Assembly: GCA_002384815.1 (NCBI GenBank)
Contig: DGBN01000014.1
Location: 3,724-11,415, forward strand
Direction: 5' to 3'
Origin: Oxalobacteraceae bacterium UBA4003
GTDB lineage: Bacteria > Pseudomonadota > Gammaproteobacteria > Burkholderiales > Burkholderiaceae_D
DNA: 7,692 nucleotides
Within the stretch, counting starts at the first letter, position 1. The number at the start of each line of letters is the position of its first letter. The position numbers were made by a program, and so were the translations under genes. Shown one piece after another: positions 6,234-7,692 of the stretch. The notes beneath the pieces are model-generated. The model saw only the letters and a list, made by a program, of their open reading frames with translations. It did no database searches and had not been told where the DNA came from.

Positions 6234-6308
6234 TTAAATCCGACCTTTGGTAAAATAGTGAGTCGCATTTTCTGCAAGGCTTATGGTCTTGCGCTCTATA
6301 CAACCCCA

Positions 6309-6329
6309 CTGCAAAACGACCGTTTGCAG
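6309..6329. promoter_or_regulatory. Inverted repeat in the uvrB/aminotransferase intergenic region
   Basis: CTGCAAA (6309-6315) and TTTGCAG (6323-6329) form a perfect 7-bp dyad around a 7-bp centre, 21 bp before the aminotransferase ATG and 75 bp before uvrB. It resembles a TyrR box (TGTAAA-N6-TTTACA) but differs in two symmetric bases and has one extra base in the spacer. It could equally be an RNA hairpin in the aminotransferase leader. No convincing -35/-10 pair was found for either gene in 6234-6350; TATACA at 6297-6302 (+) is the best -10-like match. Confidence 0.4.
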
Positions 6330-6350
6330 CTAACTTTTGATGTTATCACG

Positions 6351-7565
6351 ATGAACGCACCTATTCCTGCTTCGCTCCTCAACGCCATTGAAATGGCGCC
6401 CCGTGACCCGATTCTTGGCATTACCGAGGCGTTTAACGCCGACAAGAATCCGAATAAGATCAATCTTGGCGTCGGCGTTTACAACGACGACAACGGCAAA
6501 TTGCCGCTGCTGGAATGCGTACGCAAGGCCGAAGTGCAATTGATGGAAAAACTGTCGCCGCGCGGCTACCTGCCGATCGACGGCCTGGCTGCATACGACA
6601 AGGCAGTACAGGAACTCGTATTTGGTGCCGATAGCTCGGTAGTCAAGGACAAACGTGCAGTGACCGCACAGGCAATCGGCGGCACAGGCGCATTGAAACT
6701 CGGCGCCGACTTCCTGAAACGCTTTGCGCCGAACGCGCAAGTCTGGATCAGCGATCCGAGCTGGGAAAACCACCGCGCGCTGTTTGAATCGGCTGGCTTC
6801 ACCGTCAACAACTATCCGTACTACGATGCCGCAACGCGTGGCGTGAATTTCGCCGGCATGCTGGACACACTCAAAACTATCCCTAGCGGCTCCATCGTTC
6901 TGTTGCATGCTTGCTGCCACAACCCAACCGGCGCCGATCTGAACGACGCACAATGGACAGAAGTTCTGAACGTTGCAAGCGCACGCGGCCTGATTCCATT
7001 CCTCGACATGGCCTACCAGGGTTTTGGCGATGGCATTGAATCCGACGGCAAAGTTGTACGCCAGTTCGCTGAAGCAGGCGGCCCGGTATTCGTCTCGAAC
7101 TCCTTTTCCAAATCGTTCTCGCTGTACGGTGAACGCGTTGGTGCATTGAGCATCGTTTCCAGCAACGCAGAAGAAGCAGCACGCGTACTGTCGCAATTGA
7201 AGCGCGTCATCCGCACCAACTACTCCAACCCACCAATTCACGGCGGTCAAGTCGTCGCTACGGCACTGGCATCCCCAGAACTGCGTGCATTGTGGGAAGA
7301 AGAACTGGCCGGCATGCGCGTACGCATCCGCGACATGCGTCAAGCGTTTGTACAGAAACTGAAAGAACAAGCCCCTGCGCACAATTTCGATTTCGTAATC
7401 GCACAACGCGGCATGTTCTCGTACTCAGGCTTGACCAAACCGCAAGTGGATCGTCTGCGCGATGAATTTTCGATTTATGCAGTCGACACCGGTCGTATTT
7501 GCGTTGCAGCGTTGAACACAAAAAACATCGATTACGTCATTGCAGCAATCGCAAAAGTTCTTTAA
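6351..7565 (+). CDS. tyrB: Aromatic/aspartate aminotransferase (class I, TyrB/AspC type)
   Basis: A PLP-dependent aminotransferase of 404 residues (E. coli TyrB 397, AspC 396). It transfers the amino group between glutamate/2-oxoglutarate and aromatic amino acids or aspartate, the last step of Tyr and Phe synthesis. It is cytoplasmic and normally a dimer. Residues seen are Gly40 (INLGVGVY), Trp137, Asn191 in CCHNPTG, Asp219 and Tyr222 in FLDMAYQGF, PLP Lys254 in SFSKSFSLYGERVG, Arg288 in IRTNYSNPP (side-chain carboxylate binding) and Arg382 in DTGRICVAAL (alpha-carboxylate binding). SFSLYGERVG is closer to TyrB than AspC, but specificity cannot be settled by sequence alone, so the symbol is tentative. 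The frame stays open upstream to a GTG at 6258. I chose the ATG at 6351 because family homology begins at about residue 17 (PRDPILGI) and the upstream codons look non-coding. Neither start has a good Shine-Dalgarno sequence. Confidence 0.93.
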   Translation: MNAPIPASLLNAIEMAPRDPILGITEAFNADKNPNKINLGVGVYNDDNGKLPLLECVRKAEVQLMEKLSPRGYLPIDGLAAYDKAVQELVFGADSSVVKDKRAVTAQAIGGTGALKLGADFLKRFAPNAQVWISDPSWENHRALFESAGFTVNNYPYYDAATRGVNFAGMLDTLKTIPSGSIVLLHACCHNPTGADLNDAQWTEVLNVASARGLIPFLDMAYQGFGDGIESDGKVVRQFAEAGGPVFVSNSFSKSFSLYGERVGALSIVSSNAEEAARVLSQLKRVIRTNYSNPPIHGGQVVATALASPELRALWEEELAGMRVRIRDMRQAFVQKLKEQAPAHNFDFVIAQRGMFSYSGLTKPQVDRLRDEFSIYAVDTGRICVAALNTKNIDYVIAAIAKVL

Positions 7566-7573
7566 TATTCGCC

Positions 7574-7623
7574 TGCGATAAATTTCCGCGACCACAGTAA
7601 GCGGGACAAAGAAATTTATCGCA
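7574..7623. repeat. Perfect 13-bp inverted repeat between the aminotransferase and tRNA genes
   Basis: TGCGATAAATTTC (7574-7586) and GAAATTTATCGCA (7611-7623) are exact reverse complements separated by 24 bp. Part of the loop can pair further (CCGC 7586-7589 with GCGG 7601-7604). It begins 8 bp after the aminotransferase stop and ends 6 bp before the -35 box of the tRNA promoter. An unusual rho-independent-like terminator without a U-run, an mRNA 3'-end stabilising stem, or a protein site at the tRNA promoter are all possible. Confidence 0.6.
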
Positions 7624-7629
7624 CAAGCT

Positions 7630-7659
7630 TTGACAAGCGGGCAAGAAACATCTTATAAT
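7630..7659 (+). promoter_or_regulatory. Sigma70 promoter of the tRNA gene
   Basis: A perfect TTGACA (7630-7635), an 18-bp spacer and a perfect TATAAT (7654-7659). A start about 7 nt further on leaves a leader of roughly 5 nt before the tRNA. This near-consensus arrangement is typical of strong stable-RNA promoters. Confidence 0.88.
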
Positions 7660-7670
7660 CTCGCTTCTGT

Positions 7671-7692
7671 TCCCTGATAGCTCAGTTGGTAG
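7671..7692 (+). tRNA. tRNA gene, 5' part only, probably tRNA-Asn
   Basis: The last 22 bases, TCCCTGATAGCTCAGTTGGT plus AG, read as acceptor-stem 5' strand (TCCCTGA), the TA linker and the D-arm GCTCAGTTGGTAG. U at position 1 with this acceptor stem resembles betaproteobacterial tRNA-Asn (GTT) as I remember it. The anticodon lies beyond the window, so the amino acid is a recognition-based guess, while the tRNA class itself is well supported by the D-arm and the strong promoter. Confidence 0.85.

Noticed and set aside
6258..6350. In-frame 31-codon upstream extension of the aminotransferase from a GTG
   Set aside because: No Shine-Dalgarno sequence precedes it, the extra residues do not resemble the family, and the stretch contains the 6309-6329 dyad, so it is better explained as leader/promoter DNA.
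6234..6350. Possible LexA/SOS box upstream of uvrB
   Set aside because: The only CTG...CAG dyad (6309-6329) has a 15-bp spacer instead of the 10 bp of the LexA consensus, and no other candidate was found.
6330..7406. Long open frame (358 codons) opposite the aminotransferase gene
   Set aside because: It is fully antisense to a complete, motif-verified aminotransferase; no start signal or domain supports it.

Overview
The window reads as an ordinary chromosomal housekeeping segment of a betaproteobacterium, most likely of the Oxalobacteraceae (Herminiimonas/Janthinobacterium-like). This is inferred from moderate GC, the iscR-iscS-iscU order, and the style of the UvrB, IscR and aromatic aminotransferase proteins. 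The genus assignment is recognition by eye and was not tested by a search. I see no insertion sequence, phage gene, CRISPR array or toxin-antitoxin pair.

Left part (1-2114, read leftward): the start of an isc operon, iscR-iscS-iscU, with iscU cut by the window edge. IscR is the Fe-S-sensing repressor, IscS the cysteine desulfurase that supplies sulfur, and IscU the scaffold. Upstream of iscR is a good sigma70-type promoter embedded in two tandem 25-bp sequences that each fit the type-1 IscR operator consensus at 20 of 25 positions. This suggests feedback control like that of the E. coli isc operon. About 400 bp of non-coding, A/C-rich DNA follows (2115-2516). It holds a short tandem duplication, phased A-tracts and two copies of an 18-bp element with a TTGA-N8-TCAA palindrome, one of them touching the -10 box of the next gene.

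Middle (2517-6233): a TetR-family repressor reads rightward and converges on a leftward pair, uvrB followed by a uracil-DNA-glycosylase-like gene. UvrB is the intact nucleotide-excision-repair helicase/damage verifier. The downstream protein keeps the family-1 UDG framework, but its GQDPYH active-site motif has become GEGPYP, so the catalytic Asp and the motif's final His are missing. This is the most interesting object in the window.

Right part (6234-7692, read rightward): a complete aromatic/aspartate aminotransferase (TyrB/AspC class) divergent from uvrB, then a 13-bp inverted repeat, a near-consensus promoter, and the first 22 nt of a tRNA gene, probably tRNA-Asn, cut by the window end.

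No wholly new system is evident. The best leads are the degenerate UDG paralogue next to uvrB, the duplicated TTGA-N8-TCAA element in front of the TetR gene, and the dyad in the uvrB/tyrB intergenic region.
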